Positions 1-12,200 of a stretch of 64,000 bases of DNA are shown piece after piece. Source of the DNA: Mytilus trossulus. Taxonomy: Eukaryota > Mollusca > Bivalvia > Mytilida > Mytilidae. The notes under the pieces are model-generated. The model searched no databases. It worked only from the letters and a program-made list of their open reading frames with translations, and had not been told where the DNA came from. Made by a program: the position numbers and the translations under genes. The number at the start of each line of letters is the position of its first letter. Within the stretch, counting starts at the first letter, position 1. Location: positions 49,103,431 through 49,167,430 of the forward strand of contig NC_086381.1 in assembly GCF_036588685.1 (NCBI RefSeq), written 5' to 3'.

Positions 1-67
1 TGTCATTTTCTAATTATTAAAAGTCTAGACGATTGTAGTATTATGGACATAACATCAATATATTTAC

Positions 68-230
68 CTTTAATTTGAAAAGGCCCTGTAACTATGACAT
101 CCAAGTAACCATCTATGTAAGCATGTCTAAATGTGTTGACAATAATAAATTTCAGGCCAGCTTCTATCCACACATCTATTGTTAAAGTAATCAGAAAACT
201 TCCAATGAAGGCACAGCACAAAATATTCAA
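68..230 (-). CDS. TM7SF3: TM7SF3 exon 9, TM segment (last exon inside window)
   Basis: Acceptor caattttcag, phase 0. Encodes [20 protein letters not shown] and ends GPFQIK, matching the family's LNIL..GVIGS and VPFQ positions. Donor GTAAAT at 62-67. The following exon(s) are off the left edge. Confidence 0.87.
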
Positions 231-3200
231 CTGAAAATTGAATACAAAATATGAACATGATTGAAACACCATAGCAACACTTCAACTGTGCTTTAAAGAC
301 GAGGAATTTAAAAAAAAAAGTGTGTCACAGTGTGTCATTGTGATACATGCAATATTCAAAATATGTTTTAAATCCCATAACTCTCATTAAATGGTCAAAC
401 CAAAGGATGCAGATGGTATAATTTCTGTTCAATAAAAGTGTAGGATAACAACAGTACAGTATAGGCGCTTTCTGTCAAATGGTCGAAAAGAAGTTGGACT
501 AACAATAATGAACAAGGTGTTATTGTCACAATGAAAGTCTCAATACTCTGATAAGAATCTTCAGATCATCATTGAGGTATAATATGGTTGAACAACACCA
601 TTGTCACAAAAAGGTGAAAACCTGTATTTAATATTTTATTTGTATTGACAGTGATTGACATTTCTATCCTAAACATGCTAAACAGGGAATGAAAGAGTTC
701 TTTACATTTTAAGAAACTTTGCTCCTGTCAGATTTCACATTTCTACACAGATTTTCAAGATATAAGTGACTTCTCAGAATAAACCTCTATTTTCTATTTG
801 AATCATTGGTGGCCATTTTGGTTGGCAACTGAGTCATCAATAACATTATTAAACTAAATACCCTAAAGGATAATTGGTTACTTTTTATTGATCAACTATA
901 GATTCAGAGAAGAAGATTGATGTTGGCACTAACCCTTCTTTGACAGATATTTGGAGAGGACGAAATCTACCATCTATTGCAATTAGACCTAAAAGCCATG
1001 AATTTTTTGTAAAATATTTTATCATCTTCTAGGATAACATACCACTCTGGTCCAATATAAAATCAGAACTGGTAATATCAGCACTCCAACTGTAAATGAC
1101 ATGCCATAATTATATCTTGTTGTCCAATACAGTAAGTTACCTAAAATAAAACAATATGGTAACATTTTATTTTTATTTCTTACATAATTTTTTGAAAGAC
1201 ATTTGTATTTCTTAAAAAACATGGTATTTGAAAGTGACTCAAAATACATATTATCATAAGGCACATTAAATGAGATTGTAGATGAGAAACAGTCTCTAAT
1301 TTACAAACCATGTATTTACTGCAGGGTTTGCAACTTGTGCAGTGTGGATGCAGAAGAATGTCTCCTGCTTGTAGTGTTTGCCATTATTAGGGCTGTTTGC
1401 TTGTCAGGGAACTGTCTGCATCTGATCTTTAACTCTATACTTTAGCCTAACATGGATATATGGTGATTCCTCTTTGTGGAAGAAATTCATACCAACAAAA
1501 AAATGTCTGTTTTAAAATACTACGTACTGTTAGCTGATGCATATTTTTTTCTAGGAATTGTATTTATTCATAAAAATTATCCCTGAACCTTTTGCATCAA
1601 AAATACTATTGCAGGAAATGGTCATTCTGGAACATTTCAATTTGACAGCTTTTTTATCAGGCGTGTTAGGTCATTCAAACTGTTGTTTTTTAGGGTTCCT
1701 TTTTTTATTATTATTAAACAACATCATAAATTTGACTGTTTATAATTAATGGATGCAATATGATTGATACCATGGATACATTAACTTCTTCATAATATCT
1801 GCCAACTGACAAGATTTTGGCAAATCACACATTGGAATTTTCCAGCTTAAATTTTTTTTTTGATTTCAATCCAATAAATTTAAGTATTCTCATTTAAAAA
1901 AAAAAGTCCCTAGGAAATATTGCTGAGAATGATCTCGCTACATTGAAGATCTGTTGGTGACCTTCTGCTGTTGTTTTTTTATTTGGTCGGGTTGTTGTCT
2001 CCTTGACACACTCCCCATTTCCATTCTCAATTTTATATGATGATATCCACATGGAAATAATGTTTAATAATTTCCATCAAAACTCAATGGAAAAATTATC
2101 AGCAATGAGAGTGTTAATTGGGAACAGACCAATCAATACAGTTCATTTAAGCATGCTCCTGGAACTTGTTCAAGAATTTATGCAATCACTGAATACTTTT
2201 CCTGTTCAATCTTAAATAAATTTCCAATTTATTTTCTTTACCAAAATCAGTATAGAACAGTACACATGCAAACAGATAACCAGCTGTAAAACCAGGAACC
2301 AGAACAGACAGGACTGGTACTCCAATGCACCACCATAGCATTAACCACAGGACACCAGCTACAGTTGCCAATATACATGACAGAACAAATATAACTGAAA
2401 AGAATATAATGTATACATTGTATTATATAAATCTTTTATAATCAGATCATTTTATACCAAAAAAAAGTTGTCAATAGTTTGAAAATACATCTGAGCATTG
2501 TATTATTTCAACTGTGTTATCAAGCATCTTGAAAAATTTCAGAAAGTTTAAGGTATTCATTATTAGAGGTTTAATCTTACCTCTCACATTGCAAACATTC
2601 AATGGTAACACTTTGTTAATCCCTAATTCAGTAAATTATTGAAAAAAATATCAAAATGATACACTTTGTTAACTTTCACTGGGGTAAAGCTGATGACCGT
2701 AACTGCATTCACGGTCATCCCAAGATGTCGGACGAAAAATTAGGTCAGTATTTTTATCGCCTGTTAAGGTGTTTCTACATCATTTTCTTTACAAATCATA
2801 AACTGGTACGATGTAAATTTATAAAAGATTCACAAAGAAGTCCGAAATCTCTACCGAGGAACGTTAATAAAACGGGAAATTGGATTTGAAAAATTCGCTA
2901 AGATGACCGTAAATCATCTTTAAGATATTTTCAAGATGACCGTAACATATAATAAGGATGACCGTGATTGGTAAAATGATGACCGTAATTTCGAAAGGAT
3001 GACCGTAATTTATCAAGGATGACCGTACCTTTCATAGTATAACCGTCATTTCTAAGAAATATCCGTATTTGTAATACCTTTGTTGTGTTGGTGTAAGACG
3101 TATTTATAAGACAACATTAGTTTAAACAATATGTATTCAGATCATTCATCATGATACGATATTATAACAAGGAAATAATATTCAGGATTCAGAAACAAGC

Positions 3201-6200
3201 AATTTGCTTTTACAAATCTGTCTCCTTTACAAAAATAATACACTTATTGAACAATACATAAATATAAATACTGGCATGCTCTGTAATAAATATATGAATA
3301 TGAAAAAGGTGAAAGAAGGAAAAGAAAAAATGTAATGATAAAAAAATTAAAAAAAACAAACATGGATTGTTGTAATGAATACAGCGTGAAATGCTTTGGT
3401 TCCTACTGAGTGATGAAACATTAACATCAAGGGTTAAAACGTTTACTTTTAATAATATATTTCTGCACCAAACTAAATAAAAGACTATTTTGCTCATCTG
3501 AGAGTACCGTTGATCCAAAAAGCAAAGTTTTTGTGTTAACTTGGACAGGAAGAACTGAAACAGAATACAATAGTTCTTGTCTTAAATTAGTATATATAGG
3601 ACAAGATAACAGGAAGTGAGAATTTGTTTCTACATCACCACAACGACAATTTGGAGAGTCTACTAAGTTACGAAGGAAAAGGTGATTTCCTATATAATAA
3701 TACGCTGGGATCTTACTATTTTGGGTACTAATTTGTTTTTTGAATAATGATAAAGATTCACATTTTCTTATGTTTAAGTTAAGAGTGTTCCATAGTTTTG
3801 TTGTTGCAGGGATGAAATATTCAGAATATAAACGGGTCCGTGTGTTGACTTGTGAAATATTATTTCTCTGTCTTGTATTATGATCATGCCTACTGCCTAC
3901 TGAATCAGGCAATAAGTCTTTTATTCTGTGATTGCGTCGTCTTTCAGATATTTTTTTCCCATCGAGTTTCAACATATAAATTGTTTATACTGGTAAGTTT
4001 AGTAACCCCCGTGACGATACACGCTGCGTCAAGCTGAATACTTTCAAGTTTAGCAATCCAATTCTGATTTTGAGAGTCCCAAACGATATCGGCATATTCA
4101 AGAATTGGGCAAACAAATGATATGTAAATTTTTTCATGTCAAAATCTATCAAGAACATTTTTCATTTTTCTCATTATATTTATTCTTTTATAAGATTTAG
4201 AAACTATATATTCAATATGGTCGTTCCAGGATCCGTTGTTAGAAAAAAAAAGACACCTAGTAGATGTTTGCGTTTACTTACTGTTTATAGCTCTTTGGTG
4301 TTCATTATTAATGGAGGATGAAAGGGTCTATTTATTTTTTTTGAAATTATCTTACTTTCAGTTTTCTGGGCATTAAAATTAACAAGCCATTTTTTTTTAC
4401 CAATTATAAATCTTATCTAGATTGTCATTTACAATTTTAGCTGTTTCTATTGGATTGTCAATTCCATAATATATAATGAAGTGTCATCTGCGAATAGCTT
4501 AATTTGAACTTGAATGTCTTCTACAATATCGTGTATAAATACAATGTATCAAAAAAAGGAGAGGGCCTAGAGTAGACCCTTGTGGGACGCCTGCATTTAC
4601 AGGTAACCATTCGGAACTTGAACCGTTAATAACCACCCGCTGGACTCAATTTGTAAGATAATTTTTAAACCATCTTAGTAAAAAACCCGGTATGCTCGCT
4701 TGTCGAAGTTTAAATAGCAGTCCCTTATGCCAGACTCGATCAAACGCTTTACTTATATCACAGAATACTACCCTGATTTCTTTACCGCTATCTAAAGCCT
4801 TTCCAAAATCATTCAAATGTTAATTAATTGATTAACTGCTGAATCCCCCCGTGTAAAGCCCGACTGATTTTTCGTTAAAATATTATTGCGCATAAAGTGA
4901 TTGTAAACATGTTTATATACACATCGTTCCATACACATTGATATTACACTCAACAAGGAAATAGGTCTATAGTGTTTAACATCATTCGGTCTATTAAAAA
5001 TTTACTGCATTTACAGGTAACCATTGGAAACTTGAACCGTTAATAACCACCCGCTGGACTCTATTTATAAGATAAATTTTTAAACCATCTTAGTAATCTT
5101 GTTGTTATAATCATCCTTCGATTTTCTTATTAAACTAGTAACTTCATTTCGTATTTTCTTAAATTTTGACCACTCTGATGGGTTATCATATTTTTTAGCC
5201 TTTCTGTGGATTCTTTTTTTTTTCCTTATCTTTTTTTTTTAACAACATTTGACTTGTTAGCCATGGAGGTTCATTTTTGCCAACAGTTATTATTTTATTT
5301 GGAATACATTTTTCAGCAGCTTCTATGATAGTTTTTGTTATTTCGGTTGTAAATTGTTCAACGTTATTTAAGTTAATTACGGAATCACAATTTCTTTCAG
5401 ATAAAATGTTACTATATCTTTTATAGTCTCCTCGATCATATAGCCAAATTTTCCGCTTAAAAGTTTGTTGACGACATTTTGGAAAGTTCAAAAGACTAAT
5501 TATAGGACAGTGAGAACGTATTTGGTCTAATAAAGGTGGCCCGACTCCACAGTAATTTATTATGTGAGCATCATTTGTTATAAAAAGGTCTAGAGTTGTC
5601 TCATTGGCACTCACACCACATCTTCCTATATCTACTAACAATGATGACGACCAGTCAGTAAAATGAGTAGGTTCATCTATCATTTGAGTAAGACTAAATT
5701 GGCTTAACAAAGGTGTAATTTTTGAAGACAACATTATCATGAAGGTTGACAAAAATAAGACGTGCTTCAAATACATGGTTCGTCATATGTAGCATCCAAC
5801 TACAAGCCAAATAGTTAAAAAGAACTAACCGTTCCCCTATTGCGACAAACTCAACAAAAAACAGTGCATACAAATATGGATAGTTCTTTCAATTGACGGT
5901 CATCCTTTTAAATTTAGTCATTCTTTATAAATTACGGTCATCCTTAACAATTTACGGTCATCTTTTAACCAATTACGGTCAGCCTTGTTATAAATCGCTA
6001 ATCCTGTTACGGTCATCTCGATTACGATTAACGGTCATCCTCGCGTATTTTTCAAATCCAAATTCCCGTTTTCTACACGTTCCTCGGTAGAGATTTGTGA
6101 CTTCCGTGTGAAACTTTTATATATTTACATCGTATCAAAGTATGCTTTGTAAAGAAAATGATGTAGAAACACCTTAACAGACAATAAAAAAACTGACCTA

Positions 6201-9200
6201 ATTTTTCATCCAACATCTTGGGATGACCGTGAATGCAGTTACGGTCATCAGCTTTACCCCAGTGACTTTAGTGCAGACATCTGATTTGTGATGTCAATTT
6301 GGCATATATATATGACAGTTAACAAATTTGAACAATAAACGATAATCCATTTACGGTATATAAATATAGGGATTTTTTTTTAATGTTTAGTAGATATATA
6401 ATAAATATTGATAAACCTTATAAACCTTATCACTATTTAAAAAGGTGCAAGACTTTGCCCAAAAATCTCGACACTTATACTATTTATGTTATCTAATTAA
6501 AGAATCGCTTCATTTTTATGACCTCAGAAATTACCCTTGTGACGTAAAAATATTACGGGAAACATCTGTGATGTCAAGTAATGATGGGCAAATAAAAATA
6601 AGGTGAATGCATTCATACATATATATTTCTTAAGTACTCCATAAAAACATACATGGGAACTATGGAAGGCACTTTAAAATCTTTACTATGCCATGGGTGG
6701 CTGTCATTTATGTTGCATAGTTAAAATATAAGTGAAATTTTAATTTGCCTCTATTGGTGGTGGCTGCATCTTTAAATGCCTTCATTGGGTACCATGTATG
6801 ATTTCAATGGAACAGCCGTTAGTTATAAAATTTTACCAGTTAATGACTGTAATGTGGAGATATTCAGCACTAAGTAGAAGATGACACAAAATCCACAGAA
6901 GGCCATTAGAAAATTTCCTAAAATAGAAAATAATGACTGATGACAAACATTCAAGATTATGGATTAGTAATATAAGATATCAGAGGGGTTTTAAAGGGGT
7001 AGCAAGGGGGCTAAGTTTTCCCTTATGGGACTTCATATATGATAATACTTTAACAAGAAAAAGTGAATTAATAAAAAAAAAATCATAAAATCTGATAAAT
7101 TTGTCATTGCACGTTACCAATTGTTTTTAGTAAGTCATTGAAAAATATAATCAATCTCAGCAAAGGGGGCATAAACTAAAGATGCAACTTCAAACAGGAT
7201 TCTGTCTATTCAATCTTTTAATACCCAAATTGTATGTTTTAACATTTCAATTCTAATGAAAATTAGATTAGATCATTGAAAGTCCAACTTCAGGTGATCA
7301 TGATTAGCAATTCAATATGAAGTGACTATTGTATATCCTCATAATTATCATACAAACCAAAATAATTTCATTTAGGGCTAGCTATTTCATATTTCTTTAT
7401 AACTGATTGTACATTTCTAAACTTGCACTTTAATTTTGTAGCTGTTTTTTATGTAACCTTTTTCTTTAAGCGACATGTTTATGGTCCAATTAACACCTTT
7501 GTGACCATTCAGCTGTTTAACACACAATCTCTGGTTAAAAAGGGTTATCACTTCTGATTACACATGTGCAACAATTAAAATGATTACTTCGCAATTTCCT
7601 TCAATCTAGAACTTTTTTTTCCAAATAATATTCATGAATTTTAATTATAGAAGAATTTCAATTTGAGGGTCAGAAAGTGGTTTAAATTTAGAGTCATGAT
7701 TGAGTGTATCTAAAATTGGGTCATTTCAAAAAAATGAGGCTTTTTACTTATTGTGGTATATCTTTATATTAGTTAAGTTTATAATTATAACACAGGTGTT
7801 ATAAAATGCAGGATAGTCAGGGATAGCTTGCTCCCAAGTTTCATGAAGATATCTCCAACCATATCAGAGAAATGTTAAAAAAACAGGCCATTTTTGTCAG
7901 GAGTGTGACGCTTTTAGCGTGACATTTAAAAAAAATAAAATTTTCAAAGTAGTATTGAAAAAAGTGGATTGTTTTGATGCAATACTGAAATATTTCTGGT
8001 AGTTGCTACATTATTAGTCTTAAATATTTTTGCAATTTTGTTCAATAAAATTGTAAAATAAGTAAACACTGACCTTTATTGTGAAGGTATGTACAGAAAA
8101 AAAATCTTCTAAAAAATGACACTTTTAAAATTAAAGCTTCCTTGTAACCAAGTTTTAAAGTCAAATAATGTCAGTATGTGAAATAAGTTTGTATTGGTAT
8201 ATTAGCATTATAAGTAAGGGTATGTTGGTGCTCTAAATTACATATTTTAATGTTTTAATGGACACCAAAGAGAGGTACCCAAAAATGTCAGGAGTGTGAC
8301 AACTACCTTTAAACATCTACCAAAAAATACATAGGACTTAAATGTTTTTTTCTTCTTTATTTTTCAGATGTGGCTATTCCAAAGAGAAGAAAAAAAGTTA
8401 TTACAACTGTGATATGTTTATATTATAGATGTGGGCGTGCATTATATATGTCAGGAGTGTGACGCTATTTTAAGGCATTTTCTATCAATTCATAATTTCA
8501 CTAGGACAAGTTCCACAAGTTTCTTTATGTTAGAAATGTTAAAACCAAGTAATATTCATATCATTTACCTCTTAAATGTGTTATTTATCATGATTTTTTT
8601 TGGCACGATCAGTTTTAATCAGTCATTTTACTATTTTGTGTGCACAGTAATGCAAATTTATCAAAGGAAATAAGTGTGTACAACTATAATATCATATAGG
8701 AAAGTGAGGAAATGAATTTTGTACAAAATAGAACAATTATTTTGATTTAAAATGGTTTATTTAAAGATGTTTCAAGGATTAACCATTCAGATGTAATTTG
8801 TCACACTCCTGACATGAATTTAACAATTTAAGAAAAATATGAAAATAAGCTTTAGTTTTAGGACAGATAATTGAAAGACAGCTGGTAAATAGAAACAAAT
8901 TTTGGTTAAACTTCCATTCCTCATAAACATCCACTAGATTTGCTGAAATAAGCAGGGCAAAATTCTCTAGAAGAAATAAATGAAAGAAGGAGACTTGGAA
9001 AGAGAGAACCCTCAAATACTGGCAGAATCTAAAATTGAAAAATGATCAGAGGAAGTTGACAATCTTAAACAAAAGAAAAAACTACAAAACCTAGCTAACA
9101 AATAAAAGCTTAAAGTAAGAAGAACTTTGAATTCCAAATTTGAAAAACAATATAAAGAAAAACAAAGGCAGTGGCAGAGAAACAGTAGAAAAAAGGAAGA

Positions 9201-12200
9201 AAAGATAAAAAAAAGAAGTTGGCTTGAATAAGGACTTAGAATCAAACAAAAACAGCTCAGATTCAAATGAGAACAGATCTGTGACTGTGTCAGATTCCAG
9301 ATCTACAGTGAGAAAACCTGCATAACACACAAGAAATCAACTGCCACAAAACCCAAATGCTTGGACGAGTACTTTGAAACGCATCATAAAAAATGCTAGG
9401 AAAAAAGGGCCTTCTAGACGAGATCATTTATAAGCATTTGGGTTTTGTGGCAGTTGATTTCTTGTGTGTTATGCAGGTTTTCTCACTGTAGATCTGGAAT
9501 CTGACACAGTCACAGATCTGTTCTCATTTGAATCTGAGGTGTTTTTGTTCGATTCTAAGTCCTTATTCAAGCCAACTTCTTTTTTGATCTTTTCTTCCTT
9601 TTTTCTACTGTTTCTCTGCCACTGCCTTTGTTTTTCTTTATGTTGTTTATCAAATTTAGAATTTAAAGTTCTTCTTACTTCAAGCCTTTTTTTGTTAGCT
9701 TCGTTTTATAGGTTTTTATTTTGTTTAAGATTGTCCAACTTCCTCTGATCATGTTTAAATTTCAGATTCAGCCAGTATTTACAGGTTCGCTCTTTCCAAG
9801 TCTCCTTCTTTCATTTATTTCTTCTAGAGAATTTTGCCCTGCTTATTTCAGCAAATCTAGTGGATGTTTATGAGGAATGGAAGTTTAACCAAAATTTGTT
9901 TCTATTTACTAGCTGTCTTTCAATTATCTGTCCTAAAACTAAAGCTAATTTTCATATTTTTCTTAAATTGTTAAATTCATGTCAGGAGTGTGACATATTA
10001 CATCTGAATGGTTAATCCTTGAAACATCTTTAAATATACCAATTTTAATCAAAATAATTGTTCTATTTTGTACAAAATTCATTTCCTCACTTTCCTATAT
10101 AAATTATAGTTGTAAACACTTATTTCCTTTGATAAATTTGCATTACTGTGCACAAAAAATAGTAAAATGACTGATTAAAACTGATAGTGCCAAAAAAAAT
10201 CATGATAAATAACACATTTAAGAGGTAAATGATATGAATATTACTTGGTTTTAACATTTCTAACACAAAGAAACTTGTGGAACTTAATCTTGTGAAATTA
10301 TGAATTGACAGAAAATTCCTTAAAAAAGCGTCACACTCCTGACATATATAATGCACTCCCACATCTATGATATAAACATATCACAGTGGTAATAATTTTT
10401 TTTCTTCTCTTTGGAATAGCCACTTCTCAAAAATAAAAAAAAATAAAACATTTAAGTCCTTTGTGTTCTTTGGTAGATGTTTAAAGACAGTTGTCACACT
10501 CCTGATATTTTGGGGGGCCTCTCTTCGTTTTTTTATAAATGGTCCTAAAAAGGGTGTCTTCCCGATTGTCCCAGGTACAATTGAAGTATCATATACTATA
10601 ATATGAAGTCTATTCAAAAATTAAAAAAAATTAGTCTAAGATGCATATTTTTTTTAAATTATTTTTTATTGACTTTGAACGAGTGGTCAGTACTGCGAGT
10701 ACTCTCAGATCTGTAATTAGTGTCTTTGTTGTGGTGATATTCCAAGCCAGGAGCCTGTAAGTCAGTGGTTGTCGTTTTTTTGCCGTGTAACATATTTGTT
10801 TTTTATTCATTATTTGGTACATAAATTTTGCCATAAGTTTTTTCGTTTGAATTGTTTTACATAAATTTTGGGGCCTTTTGTAGCTATGTGGTATGGGATT
10901 TGCTCATTGTTGAAGGCCGTATGGTGACCTATAGTTGTTAATTTCTGTGTCATTTGGTCTCTTTGGGAGAGCTGTCTCATTGGCAATCATACCACATCTT
11001 TTTTATTTCTTATGGAAGTCTGGCTCTTCTTTATTATTGGTGAAGAGTCCTGTTGAGTGCAAAACAATGGGAAAATTGGAAAAACAACCTTTAAGGAGGC
11101 TCGAGGGTATAAAAATTTCAGGAAAAAATTAAACATTGGGTTTTCATTACAAATTTTATGTGTTACCTTTTGTAGTTGTTACTTTATCACATGGTACAAA
11201 AATCATTCAAAACAATTAATTCGTGTGGGCCCCAAATGAGTTTTAAAATGTATACATCATTGAAAAAGTTCCAAATTATCTCCCTTTGGTGGAAAAATGC
11301 CATATTTTGGCTTTAAAATTGAAATATCTTTTTCAACTCATCGGTGACCTATATTTTTTAATATAATTTCCATATAAGCTGTACTTAAACTAAATTATTG
11401 TAAAATTTGAGCGATTTCTGTAATAATTTTCTTTTTTTATTTCGATATTAACTTTATTTCTACTATTACTTCAACAGAAAAAAACCACTTTTACACAAAT
11501 GTATGCTTCTTTCGTAGGCAGATTGTGAGCGCAAATGAACGGTGACCCCACTTTTTTATTTTATTTTTCTATTGACTTTAAGATAAAGTTCATTTATAGA
11601 AAAATGTAGAGAAATCCTATATAAATGATTTAGACCCGCGAACCCCCTTAATAGTGTTTCTTGGAAAGGCTGTTCTGGAAAAATTCTAGACAGCAGCAAA
11701 TTTAGAGAAAATAGTAGGGAGTAGAAGACATGATTTTGCCAGAAGCATGTGCGTCCCATATACATTTTTTTCTTTCAAATTTCTCAAATATGTATTTTTT
11801 CAATCATTTATAACAAAGAAGTTGAAATAATAAGATTTGTGTTTTAAAAAAAGAGAAAATTTCAAAATTGACACAATGGTCAATTTGACACAAAAAAGTA
11901 ATAAAATTTTATAAAACTTTCTTATATTAACACCTACTTCTATTTTTTTTTAGTTACTAGGTCTATTCAGATTGGTCCACTCTATCCTTATTGAAAGTAT
12001 GGAAAAAAAAGTTGTGAAACTGTGATTTTTTTTCATGATAATAGCCAAAAAAATTGATAAAAGATGAACTTAACTGGGAAAATCATCAGAATTGGGTACA
12101 TTCAAATGGCCGTAGCAAAAATAAGTGCACACCATAAGATTTTTTCATCACCAATTATTTTCTACAGTCATATATAAACACAAAAATCAGGTTAAGAAAA

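Larger units (their letters stand above)
3427..5776 (-). pseudogene. Degenerate non-LTR retrotransposon (Jockey/CR1-like) with endonuclease and RT remnants
   Basis: Read on the minus strand it starts with the C-terminal part of an AP-type endonuclease (5195-5776: [19 protein letters not shown], then RSHCPI where families have SDHxP, so the catalytic Asp is missing). RT motifs follow in broken frames: [12 protein letters not shown] (about 4729-4771), [11 protein letters not shown] (4559-4591) and FADD (4483-4494). The C-terminal domain (3427-3975) has a [19 protein letters not shown] zinc-knuckle-like motif. Frameshifts, missing sequence and an internal duplication make it non-functional. It lies inside the 2677-6264 element. 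Confidence 0.88.
2677..6264. mobile_element. 3.6 kb TIR DNA transposon-like element with GATGACCGT iterons
   Basis: The ends are inverted repeats of about 390 bp that begin CACTGGGGTAAAGC. They are flanked by a perfect 5-bp duplication ACTTT (2672-2676 and 6265-6269). Each end has a 9-bp stem hairpin (GATGACCGT, 10-nt loop, ACGGTCATC; 2692-2719 on the left), then about eight spaced GATGACCGT copies. I see no intact transposase; the inside holds a broken minus-strand LINE. The 5-bp duplication and CAC-start resemble Transib-type elements, and CACTG also recalls CACTA/EnSpm types, but the family is not settled. It sits in TM7SF3 intron 6. Confidence 0.85.

Noticed and set aside
9091..9748. Pair of mirror-image reading frames beginning [18 protein letters not shown]
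   Set aside because: They are antisense to the Lys-rich coding remnant of the palindrome; the opposite strand gives the better coding reading.
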